This document shows, piece after piece, positions 28,201 to 38,000 of a stretch of 64,000 nucleotides of DNA. The notes beneath the pieces are model-generated. The model made no database searches. It was given only the letters and a program-made list of their open reading frames with translations, and had not been told where the DNA came from. Position 1 is the first letter of the stretch. Every line of letters begins with the position of its first letter. This stretch comes from Cafeteria roenbergensis (Eukaryota; Sar; Bigyra; Bicosoecida; Cafeteriaceae). Both the position numbers and the translations under genes were made by a program. The stretch spans positions 217,290 to 281,289 of the forward strand of contig VLTN01000049.1 in assembly GCA_008330645.1 (NCBI GenBank), given 5' to 3'.

Positions 28201-28427
28201 GCCGCAGACTCGCCTGCTGCGCGCCCGGGGGACGTGGCAGTCCTGGGGCTGCCACAAGAACGAACCGACCCCTCCTTTGAGCACAGCTGCACGGTTCCGA
28301 GCACCGTGACTGGCAGCCCCGCAAACACGGCCAGCCCAGCGAGCGCCGCGACGAGCGCAACGAACCAGCAGTCTTCCAGCGCGTGGCCAGAGGTGTGCGC
28401 CACCTGGGCAAACGCTGCGAGCAGCAA
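25296..28427 (-). CDS. Penicillin-acylase family Ntn hydrolase, membrane-anchored (5' end uncertain)
   Basis: Peptidase S45 family: amidases cleaving N-acyl bonds (penicillins, acyl-homoserine lactones, N-acyl amino acids), made as a precursor that cuts itself so a Ser becomes the new N-terminus. Open frame of 1043 codons. Alpha-chain-like part: GTVVISRERAGHGLIRIDAD, AFAQGLVQAQTRLWQMDFNR and GQLSELVGEA. The nucleophile block is SNNFVVHG, Ser near codon 448 (27086-27084), preceded by a hydrophobic spacer. Beta-chain marks: GGAILENDPHLAMASPGVWQ, FAGAPGIVLGRTPALAWGVT, NNKLVPHEGF, WDGEA. A membrane span (IVGVVVAWAGFGLI) precedes the catalytic part. The open frame begins at TTG and has no in-frame ATG before the catalytic domain, so an upstream exon supplying the start is likely. 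Confidence 0.8.
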   Translation of the reverse strand: MLLAAFAQVAHTSGHALEDCWFVALVAALAGLAVFAGLPVTVLGTVQLCSKEGSVRSCGSPRTATSPGRAAGESAATDLHSGAPAGSPAASATSRAFCCGFPFCLSRRGSGCGRRCLPVGLCSAATIVGVVVAWAGFGLIRVLSAAAVAEFPVGTSAVQGLEGTVVISRERAGHGLIRIDADSEVDMAFAQGLVQAQTRLWQMDFNRRLVKGQLSELVGEATLDFDKLFRTLGFNHALERLTATQDPHTASLCSAYVAGINAHLATAPPPTLEHWLFGGKPVRPFERSDTLALALLVGLQLSGNARMELQRMALVELDGLTPERVEQLFPEYDSRNYPTVLSTLSQQLGTFGDLTGQHRSNASEYTAAVQQAIASGRATSSSRQLAGDHEPMVAAASTSLASLALAGWASVSSALWAGAAWTANVNPTASLRRSLEAAILSPEQVLASNNFVVHGNFTESGGAILENDPHLAMASPGVWQALSLTAKDSGYNAVGASFAGAPGIVLGRTPALAWGVTTSQNDAQDIFVLEEVALAGAGGRTGYRHNGSVLAFTERQETIRIAGASPVVITTRASVYGPVINENGGLAYFNSDERLYKENGFSKPLALGWSPLQAGAVEGVLPALLGLGNPRQTSSWRHVQALLANYTAPCQSFVTAFATGDIGFTAPCLTPQRAAGQDGRYPTPGNGTADWVRFVPFTDMPRTFNPPEGFVATANNKLVPHEGFSGAYQGNDWGTDGWRAERIVQLINASFSSGDGKLSLAEAAAIQQNVRSAFAERAVRAALAVADAKLDAGARRLRTTLAGWDGEAAIGSQGASAAFGFVRELALLLRGAVPGDKTAFYSPFYLVSRVFGPAGEQGDASPSSFGSDAACATQGASSCEDLLAKAMSNAESTLRRLHGGSDDGFPAWGDRQGGSRLHQCVFAHQLLAGSLLSCLAGQRASGSGSIHTVSKGQMRYDEDETMPFVHGPTYRALVDLGRPPSESRIAVGPGQSGNAFSPRYGSNIKLLVDFLYEPMAPGTAEDFAPWRTAQGLADPLAWVISPP

Positions 28428-29718
28428 ACCTCCATCATGGGGCGCGTCAATCTGGCAAAGAATCTAGCGGTGCGTGAAGCAAGCAGCTCGTCGTGATCGG
28501 GGCTTGGCTCGGTGGTGCGGACGTTGAATGATCCCGACGCCACAGACCCGGGCTGTGAGCCTGCGCCGTCCGCTCCGTCGCGCCCATCCGACTGTGAGCA
28601 GGATTTGCGGCACACGACGCAATGCCAACTCACCGATGAGAGTCAAGAGCTGCAGGAGCGCCAGGAGCGGGAGGCCAAACGCTCCGCAAGTCGCGCAGCA
28701 GCGGCTCGAGCAGCAGAAGCAGCAGGCCCAGCTGTCTTGCTCGGCCGCAGGCCCGCCTTGAAGCTTGGGCATGGTTGTGTGCAGCGCGGGCCGTCGCTGT
28801 CCGGACGGGAACTGTGATCAACGCGTTCCCTGTTGCGGCAACGGGAACTGTCGCGAGCGGCGCCAGCCTCTGCTTGTTGGAAGCCGCGCGGGGCTCAACT
28901 TGCGCGAGCCTGCTCCGAATCCTCGCGCCCGGAAGCAACGTGCCACGGTGGTCCTACCCGGAAAGCAGCGAACTGGCCGCTGGTTCGCGCTTGCCGGGCC
29001 TTGCGCCAACGAGCGAGCGCCAACGTTTTTGTGGAGAATCGCGGCCCGTTGGGCCGAGCTGCCAGGCCGCCGCAGCGCAGCGCGGCTCGCCGCTCAGCAA
29101 TTGGCCTTGGATCGCAACCAAAGACTTGGCAGCGGGGGAGTCCCGGGGATGCAATCGGCCAAAGCGCCGGTGCATGCCCCAGAGGCTCCCCTGAAATTTT
29201 CGCTGGCGTCAAAAACGCACAACGTGTTTCTGGCGGCGCCAAAGCTCCTTGCGTTGCGACAGGGCTCGGCGGATCCGCGCCCAACGGCAGCTTGCTGCTT
29301 GAGCTTGGCTCTTGGGGCCCTTTCCCCGATTGCGAATGCCATGCTTTTTGTTCTTCCCTTGTGTTCACCTCGCGATGCGGGGCGCAGAGCGCATTTCGCC
29401 AACGCCGCCGTTGCAGTTCAGCTGCCACCCACCCAGGCCGCTTGGTCAGCCACGCAGCAAACACGCTGTACATGGCCGGGCTATACACGGGGGCAACTTG
29501 CAGTGCAAAAGCAGTTTGCAGGGGGAAAGAGGAGGAGCCGGGACGACCAGATCGCGTCAGCTGCAATCTTTGGTTCAGGCCATCGCCGCGCAGTCAAGCC
29601 AGTGCCAACGTGTCGCTTGCTGCGCAGGCCGGGCACTCCTAGCAACGCTGCCGCTGCGCGACGGCGATACATTCGTCTGGGTCGTCTTGGTGGCTCTTTC
29701 CGTCACTGGTCCCTGGGC
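28428..29718. promoter_or_regulatory. 1.3-kb divergent spacer between acylase and giant surface-protein gene
   Basis: Probably holds the first exon or promoter of the acylase gene and the promoter of the giant gene. Open frames here have no recognisable motif; in-frame ATGs at 28438 and 28435 on the minus strand are in a different frame from the acylase and would need an intron. Nothing else seen. Confidence 0.35.
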
Positions 29719-32700
29719 ATGACGCTGCCCCAACCTTGGAAGCCCGCCCTGGGTCTCGCGGGAATCCTCTGCGCCGTTGCTGTCGCCGCGGGCACTGGCT
29801 GCGTGGTATTTGGAACGGAGGGGAACTGTGTCAACCCCAAGCGCTTCACGAGCAGTTCAGTACCAGCCGTGTACGGGGGCAGCTGTGTGGCAGGCGCCGC
29901 TTTGCTTGTCTCCGGCGACTCGTGCACACAGACGTGTCCTGAAGGCTTGACGAGACAATTCGGACAAGCTGAAGCCTTGACTTGTAGCTCGGGCGAGACA
30001 TCCGCCCTGCCACTGCAATGCAACCAAGGTACGCTCTTGAGCCGAGGCGATCCGGCCGGGGTGCGTCCGCGGACGCGCCCCTTGGGGGCAGGCGCGCGTG
30101 CGAGCTGATCAGGTGGCGAACAGACGTCGCGCGACACGTCTCCACACTTCGCCAAAAGCCCGCCTCTTGTCTCGCGAACTCAGAGTGCCCGCTCCAGAAG
30201 GCTCCGATCAACGCTGGCAATTGTACCCGGAGTAAGTCTCTGGCCCAAGGAAGCGGCGTTCGCCTCCATGGCTGTGGGCAAACTGCATGGGGAACTTGCA
30301 GTGCATTCCAGCCCTGACCTTTGGCGGTTGCGCGCTTGCTCGACTCTCGCCTTTTCGCAGGTCTCATGATGGACGACTTCGGCCGCACGCCAGGCAAGTC
30401 CAGCGAGGTCGTCGACACGGTCAAGCCTCTCCTGCTCCCGTCCATGGCCGCCGTGGCCAAGGGGAGTACGGCAGCGCGGTGGCGCACTTGAATGGACTCG
30501 CCATCGAAAGCGACCGGCACGCGCGCGCTCTTGCTATTGGGGCCGCAGCCGCAAGCGCGGTGGCCGTCCTCTTCGTGGATTCCAAACAGGCCGTACTGAG
30601 CTCGCACCTGCTGACGAGGGAGGCCATCAGCCTTGCCGGCGCCAACGCGACTGATGCAAGCGCGACACCCTTGCGGCTTGGGGCTTCTCTTGCATTCGCC
30701 AGCTTCTCGTCGGGCAGCCGCGTGCTGGCCGTGGGCGCGCCTGGCGCCATTTCCTCGGCTGGTGCCGTCGTGCTGCTGCGGCTCAATGCGTCCGGCGGGT
30801 TGGACAGCGCCAGCGACCTTTCGTTGTTGTCGCAAGGCTCTGCAGTGGCGCCGCCCGCCGTTGGCGATGAGTTTGGCGTGGCGCTGGCCTTTGTCCCAGC
30901 ACTCTCGGGAAGGCCGGGCCAGCATGATCTGCTCGTTGGCGCGCCCGGCTTCAACAGCGCATCGGGGGCGATTTACGTGTTCAGGCTGGATTCGCGCGCA
31001 CTCGAGGTCGACGGCCCAATTGTGCGCGTCGACTCGTCGGACCCTAAGATGATCGGGGCAATCGTTGGAGCTCCGCGGTTCGGGGCCTCGCTCGCCTCGC
31101 TCGAGGCGGCAGCTAGCGCCGGGTTCGAGGGCTGCGTTCGGCGCGTGGTTGCCGTCGGCAGTCCGTCGCAAAGCGCTGGCGGCAGCTCTGGCATCGGCGC
31201 CGGGCGCGTGTGGCTGCTCCGCCTGAATGCAACGGGCGTGCAGGACATCGCCGCCAGTTTGGACATGACTTCCGGCGCCCTCCAGAGCGCCGGCGCGGAG
31301 GCTGCTTGGGGGCTGGGTCAGGCGGTGGCGGTGGGCCGGCGACCGCACGGGCAACATGCTCCCCGAGTTGTTCGTGACGGCTGACAGGGGCGACGCCTAC
31401 CACTCCCGGGTGATCAACATTGCGCTGGACCTCGAAAAAGGCTCGACGTTGCAGAGCGAATCGGCGCGCTTCCAAGTGGGCAAGGCAAGCGAGGTGTTCG
31501 AAGCGCAGCGGGCGGAGCACATGGCGTGGCTGGAGCCTGACTCTGCGGCCGGCGCATCGCTGGGCGCCTCGGCGGACTTGAACGGAGACGGTCTGGCCGA
31601 ACTGCTCGTGGGCGTTCCGTCGTTTAGCTCCGCATTGGGTGCATCCACCGGCGCGCTGGTATCAATCTCATGGACGCCTCTTACCGAAAAAAGCATTGTT
31701 GAGCTTGGCGCGGACGGCTTCGTTCCAGACGCTGAGCTCCGGATGGTCAACACCGGGACCTCAATCGGCCCCGGGAACGGTGGCCTTCCGACGACTGCGT
31801 TTGACAGCGCGCGCTCCCACAAGGAGCTCTTCGGCTCGACGACGCACGTGACCTGCGACCTCGACAAGGACGGCGTGCGCGACATGTTTGTTACGGCTCC
31901 GGGGTTCGACTACCTGCCGACCGACCCGAGCACGAATGTGGACGAGGGGGCGGTGTTCGTGCTGCTCATGCACGCAAACAACACGGTCAAGGCCTGGAAC
32001 ACCATCCGCATCGCCAACGACGGTCCGAATGGCGAAGATGGCGTAAATCTTGAGTGCTCGAGTGCCTTTGGCTTCTGTGCGTCCGCCAAGCTTGGGTCTC
32101 GGTCCGTCAAGACGATTGGCGACTTGGACCGCGACGGCAACTGCGAAGTTGCGGTATCGATGTCCTACCGCCCTGACACCTTGCAAGGGCAGCGCAGTGG
32201 CGTGATAGTGCTATTCATGAACCAGCTCATGGCGGATGCTTCGGGCAAGGCAGTTGCTGCTCGGGCAGGTGGAAAGCTCGTCAGGCAGGTCACTGAGATA
32301 GTCTCACAAGAGTCTGCGTCCCTGGGTCATGCAATCGCTGCCCCAGGCGACGTCGACGGCGACGGTATCGAAGACTTGGTGGTCGGTGCTCCGTGAGTTG
32401 TGCTTGCTGTGGGGCTCGCTTGCTGCGACGGTTGCTTGCGGGCGCCATCCTGCTTGGCAGGGCCCGTGTCCCACCAAAGGGAAGCAGACGATAGCTGGCG
32501 ACGTGGGAGGCGCAAAAAAAGCTCGTCTGTGTTCCTGTCACTCGCGCCGCAGCCAGGAAGAAGACCCCGAGTCAGGTGGTGTTTTCATTTGGGCGCTTCG
32601 TTCAGATGCGAGCATTAAAACGCTCGGTCACTTCACGAGCCGCACAGGTGGATTCACGGAGCTCCTCATGCCTGGCGGGCACTTCGGCTTCGACATGCAC

Positions 32701-33875
32701 GAGATGGAGCCGCTTTGCCATACCACAGAAGGCAGTCTCCATCCATCTTTGATCGTCGGATCGCCGTTCGACCAACGCTATGGGACCAACATGGGCCGGG
32801 CACACACGGTGAAGCTTGCTGCCGACTTGCAGGTGAAGGAGTTCCACGTCGTTGACCGCATAGCCTGCGGTGTCACAGACTTCACGAGCCACGCGCTGTG
32901 GGGCTACGCCTTTGCACCTCTCGCCGATGTAAACGGCGATGGCGCACAGGACATCGCTATTCTAGCGAGAGACGTGGACTCGATTTTCGTGTTGCTGCTG
33001 AACCGGTTCGGGGCCTGCATTTCCAGCAACGCGCTCGCGTTCAAGGCCTTCTCGCGCGCCGCCGACGCGGCTCACAGCTTCCCTGGCTGGGCAAGCCTCT
33101 CGTCGAGCAAGCTGGAGGGCATCTCTCCAGCGCCGAGCCTGGTGCTGGGCGATGTGACGAAGCCGCTGTGGGGAAAGTCCAGCAACGCGCTGTGGGTTGC
33201 CGACGTGGACTGGCAGGACCCGATCCGAAACAACTGGGCCACGGGAATGACGCACATGCTGGGAGTCGTGTCCACGAGGCTGAATCGTATTGTGAAGAAA
33301 GTTGGAGCGACGACGGCGATGGTGACATTCTCCAACACAGCAGTGGACTTCATTGGCTACGACACTCAAACTGTGTTTCCTTCGACCTCGAGACACCTGG
33401 TTCAAGGTGTAAAGTATATGGGAGACTGGGATGGCGACGGGAACGCCGACATCGTGTTTGGAGCCTCGTTCGCGAGCCACTACTTTGACAAGTCGGGTGC
33501 GGCCTTTGTCGTGCTTCTGGACGACAACGGTGAGTGGGGAGAGTTTGGCGCCGGGCAACATGGGGCTGCATTCAAGACCGCAGTCCTTGCCAACAATCAG
33601 GGTGGATTCGGCACCGACTGGCCAGAGTGGTCCAGAGGCGGGTATTCGTTTGCCACGCAGCTTGACCTGAACGGTGATGGCACGGACGACTTGGTGTCGT
33701 CGATGCCAGGCTACGCACAGGTGAGGCTTGAGGACCCGGTGTATAGACCACTGCCCCGTCTCTGAACTGTGGCGATTGTGCGCAGCGCGACAAGTGCAAG
33801 GTGGCTTCGAACTGAGCCTCCCTGCAATCCCGATGACAAAGAACTTGCCCCCTTGCCAAACTCTCTCTCTCTCTG

Positions 33876-33969
<94 letters not shown>

Positions 33970-34825
33970 CTGCGCCCTCAGGTGCATCCATTTTCCGGTG
34001 GACTCATGTTCATCACCCTCAGCAAGAACGGCCACATCCCGTGGCGCCGAAGTCACGTCGTGGTGACGCCGCACACCATGGGGGCAATGACAGGCAAGTC
34101 GTACCCATCCTGCTACAGAGCCTATGGCTCGCTTGGCTACGGGATTGAGAACGCAGGAGATTTAGACAACGATGGCATGCCGGACATCATCGCCACGGCG
34201 GGTGATTCACACATAAGCCAAGGGGCGCTTTTTGTGTTCTTCTTGCAACGATCAACAAGCGACTTTTTCGTCAAAGACTGGGTGGAGTTGGCTTCGGCAG
34301 ATACGGACATCAATGGCGTCACTGCGCCTTCAGGCATCGGAAACCCATACTCCCGAATCGCGCGGTTCTCCGCGTCCTCTGACGTGTTCGGCGACGGCAA
34401 TCCTGACTTCGCCATTGGAGCCGCCTACTTTGACATGGCTGGGCTTACAAACACTGGCGCGGTTTGGGTTATCTCGGTGGGCGACAAGGGAACGGCTGTG
34501 AAACATAGCAAATTGATTTCGAAGGGCATGAACGGCGGTCCAACAACGCTCAAATCTTCAGGCAGGTTTGGCAGCGGCGTTGCTACAATTCCCGACCAGG
34601 ACGGCGATGGGCTCGAGGATTTGCTGGTCGGGGAGATTGGCTTCGATGCAGTTGCCAACAAGTACACCTACACCGGCGCGATCTACCAGATTTACATGAA
34701 CCAGGACGGCTCCGCAAAGCCGGACTTTCAGGTTGTCTCGCCCAGCACGGACGCAGGCAAAGGAAAGCTTGGCCTTCTCGCGGACAGCAGCCTTTGCGGT
34801 GCTGGAGTGGCTGCCTTCCCGTTGC
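29719..34825 (+). CDS. Giant surface protein, N-terminal part: signal peptide and FG-GAP repeats
   Basis: First section of what looks like one 20-kb gene. Exons: 29719-30028, 30361-32392, 32553-33720, 33982-34825 (last boundary tentative). The ATG at 29719 begins a signal peptide or anchor (LGLAGILCAVAVAAGTGCVV). Then about ten FG-GAP / integrin-type blades with calcium loops: DLNGDGLAELLVGVP, DLDKDGVRDMFVTAPG, DVDGDGIEDLVVGAP, DVNGDGAQDIAILA, DWDGDGNADIVFGAS, DLNGDGTDDLV, DLDNDGMPDIIATAG, DQDGDGLEDLLVG. Such blades fold as a beta-propeller for adhesion. Two single-base frame breaks are needed: near 30461-30464 (GGGG, one G short) and 31336-31337 (extra C). The 34825 donor (GTGAGT, phase 1) matches the 35041 acceptor phase, although the sequence after it to 35040 also reads partly like protein. 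Confidence 0.7.
33861..33967. repeat. (CT)n microsatellite forming an intron's pyrimidine tract
   Basis: 107 nt of CT dinucleotides with two GT interruptions, ending 14 nt before the CCCTCAG acceptor at 33975-33981 of intron 33721-33981. It is the polypyrimidine tract of that splice site. Confidence 0.95.
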
Positions 34826-35040
34826 GTGAGTCAGTCAGCACATACGAGATTGCGGTGTCCTGCCTCCACTCTGACGGACATCTTCAGCTCTATCGGCCAA
34901 AGCAGAGGCAAGCCATTGCTGAGATTCCATGGGCGCCCCGCTGGCGCCCCCTTGCGTCGCACGACTATGCTGCCACGTACAACAGCTGGCCAGTGACAGC
35001 CAAGCCGGACGGGTCGCACCAGCTAACATCCCACCCGCAG

Positions 35041-38000
35041 CGGCTGCGTCCTGCTTCTCCAACGTGCTGACTCTCAACCATCCGACGTGGGAGACGGACA
35101 CGCCAAAGCGTCAGACCATGTCAGTTCGCTTGATGCCGCGAAGAGGCTCTACTCTTGCAGCTGGGGGGCCCGCTTGGCGGATTCAGGACTCTCAGAACTA
35201 TGCGTACGCCTCGCTGAGCCTGGCCACGCCGCAGGCCCAAGTGGTGTGGGCGGTTGTCAATGGACAGCAGCGCAAGGTGGGCACGTTTGCCTGCGACCTT
35301 GCGTCGGTGGCGGCTGCGGAGCAGCAGCAGCTCGCGAAGATTCAGGTCACGACCTGGTCGAGCGGGCTGCACCAGGTGTTCTGCGGGCAGGCTGCCGTCA
35401 GCAGTGGCAAACCGACTGCAGAGTTCGAGGACAGCTCCTTGCAGCTCGGCAACGGCGTGGGCCTGTGGGCGTCGGAGCACGGCGGGAACGTGGACTTTGA
35501 CGACTTCTCGCTGGAGGACAGCTGCCCGTCTGACACGAGTTGCGGCAACTTGATGGCGGGGCAGACGTGCGCGTTTTCGTGCTCGTCCGGGTTTAGGCTC
35601 GTGCCCGGCACCGACAGCTTGCGGCAGTGCTCGACTGCCGGGAACTGGCAGGGCTCCGAGCTGGAGTGCGCTGCGTCCCCGCCCACGTTCGAAGCGGAGC
35701 AGCCGCCGTTCATTCGCGAGGTGCCTGAACGGTCTGCGCCTGGCTCGCCGATCGGCAAGGCCTTTGAAGCGAGCACGGGTGCGTCGCGAACGGCGGCGCT
35801 GTGGCGCATCGTGTCTGGCAACGGCCCCGACGACGACTGGTTTGTCATCGGCCGGTTCGACGGCCAGCTGAGAGTGAACCGGGTGGAGCTGAAGTTTGCG
35901 CAGCAGAATGAGTATGTGCTGAGGGTGGGCGTCTCCCCGGACGGGGACCTCAATGCTGAGGTGATCGCCGACGCCATCATTCGCGTGACAGACGTCAACG
36001 ACCCACCCGTGTGGGCGAGTGACGCCCCGGAGTTGGAGATGCCCGAGGACACCGGTGTAGGTTCGCTTGCTGGCGCGTCGCTGCTGTCGCTGGTCAGCGA
36101 TGCTGATGGAGACACCTCCACATTTGTTATCGTATCGGGCGACTCGAAAGGGCAGTTCGAGATCGATGCCGCAACGTCCCGGATTCGCGTCCGCAAATTG
36201 CTGGACTACGAGACGAGCGCATTTGCGCAGCTGCGCATCAGGGCGACAGACGAGCGCGACGAGGCGCTCTTCGCGGATGCGATTGTTCGGATCGCGGTTA
36301 AGGACGCGAACGAGCCGCCCCGGTTCGTCCAGACCAGCGGCGAGATTTCGGAGCTCGCGGAGGGCAGGGACCTGAGTTCGGTCAACAGTTCAGAACTCGT
36401 GCTGCGGACTCAGCCCTTGGCCACGGACGACGACGCGGGGCAGCACCTGAGCTACTCCCTGTTTGACGCGGACGGCTTCCAGTCCAACGTCTTTGCCGTC
36501 GGTGCAGACGAGTCTGGAGCGCTGCGGCTGACCGTGCGGCCCGAACATGCCGCCCTGCTGGACTTCGAGGCCACGCCGACGCTGCGGCTGAAGATCAGGG
36601 CTTCAGACGACGCCGACCCGCCGCTGCATGCCGACGCATCCGTGGTGGTGCGCGTGACGGACCTCAACGAGGCGCCCGTGGTGTCCTGGCCGATAGCACC
36701 GCTGCCTGTGCCCGAAAACGCCGCGGTGGGCACCGTGGTGCACACGTTCCAGGCGAGCGACCCAGACGCAGGGCAGCAGCTGTCCTGGTCGGTCGGAAGG
36801 CAGAGCGTTGCCGGAGCCTTTCGTGTCGTCTCGGGGGCGGTTGAGGTGGCGTCTGCGTCATCGTTGGACTTTGAGGGTGGCCTTTCCATGCCGCTCTGGG
36901 TGGAGGTCACGGTGGCAGACAACGGCGTGCCGCGAATCAGCGCGACTCGCAACGTGACGGTCGTGCTGGCGGACGTGAACGAGGCTCCCTCCGTGATTGC
37001 CGGGCAGAGCTTCAAAATCAGCGAGGACAGCCCGGTTGGCGCCATTGTGGGGACCATTGCGGTGTCGGACCCCGATGCCGGCGATGCGGGCAACCACACG
37101 CTTCTCGTGACGGGGGACCAGTCCACGTTCACCGACGTGGCAGGGAGTCTGCAGCTGGTCGTGGGGGAGCTCGGCGCCCTCGACTTTGAGACCAAGCCTT
37201 CCCATCGCGTGGACGTGAAGGTGATCGACAATGGAGGGCTTTGGGGGACTGGCTCTGTGGTCGTGTCGGTCACGGACGCGAACGAGCCGCCAGTGTTCGC
37301 CTGGGCAAGCGTGGCGGCTTCGCTGGGGCAGGACTCGGAGGCAGGCACGGAGGTGGTCCGGCTCCAGGTCAGCGACCCGGACGCCGGCGATGCCGTCTCG
37401 GTGTCCATCCAGTCGGGCGACGGCGACGGCGACTTTGCCGTCGATTCGAAGGGCACGCTGACAGTCAAGCATGTCGGCGGCGGAATGACGGCCGGACTGC
37501 GCCGGCTGAGAGTGCAGGCCGCGGACAAGGCGGGGCTGTCGTCCAGCTGCACGGTGCAGGTGACGGTCGTCGAGCAGAACGACCCGCCCACGGCAAGCGA
37601 CGCTGTCCGGTCCGTGCCTGAGAACGCCGCGGTGGGGACGCTCGTGGGGAATCCCATTTCTGCGACCGACGACAACGGCGATGCCGTCCGGTTCAGCTTC
37701 GATGTGGAGCAGCCGGCCTTTGCCATCGACTCCGTGACGGGCCAGATCAAGGTGGCGTCCAGCAAAGCCCTCGACTTTGAAGCCACTCCCTCGCTATCGC
37801 TCCGCGTGCGAGTCACGGACGACGCGCCGCAGCCGCTGTCCGTGACCATCACGGTCGTGGTGTCGCTTGTCGGCGTGAACGAGGCGCCCTCGCTGACCTC
37901 GGGTCAGCGCGCCTGAGTGTGAGCGAGCACGCGGCAGCAGGCACCGTGCTGGGCACCATCGCCGCCTCGGACCCCGACGCCAGCGACAAGCTGCGCTTTG

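Noticed and set aside
28765-29718. Open frame upstream of the giant gene's ATG
   Set aside because: It has no motif and an Arg/Ala/Gly-rich composition; the signal peptide starting at 29719 is the better N-terminus.
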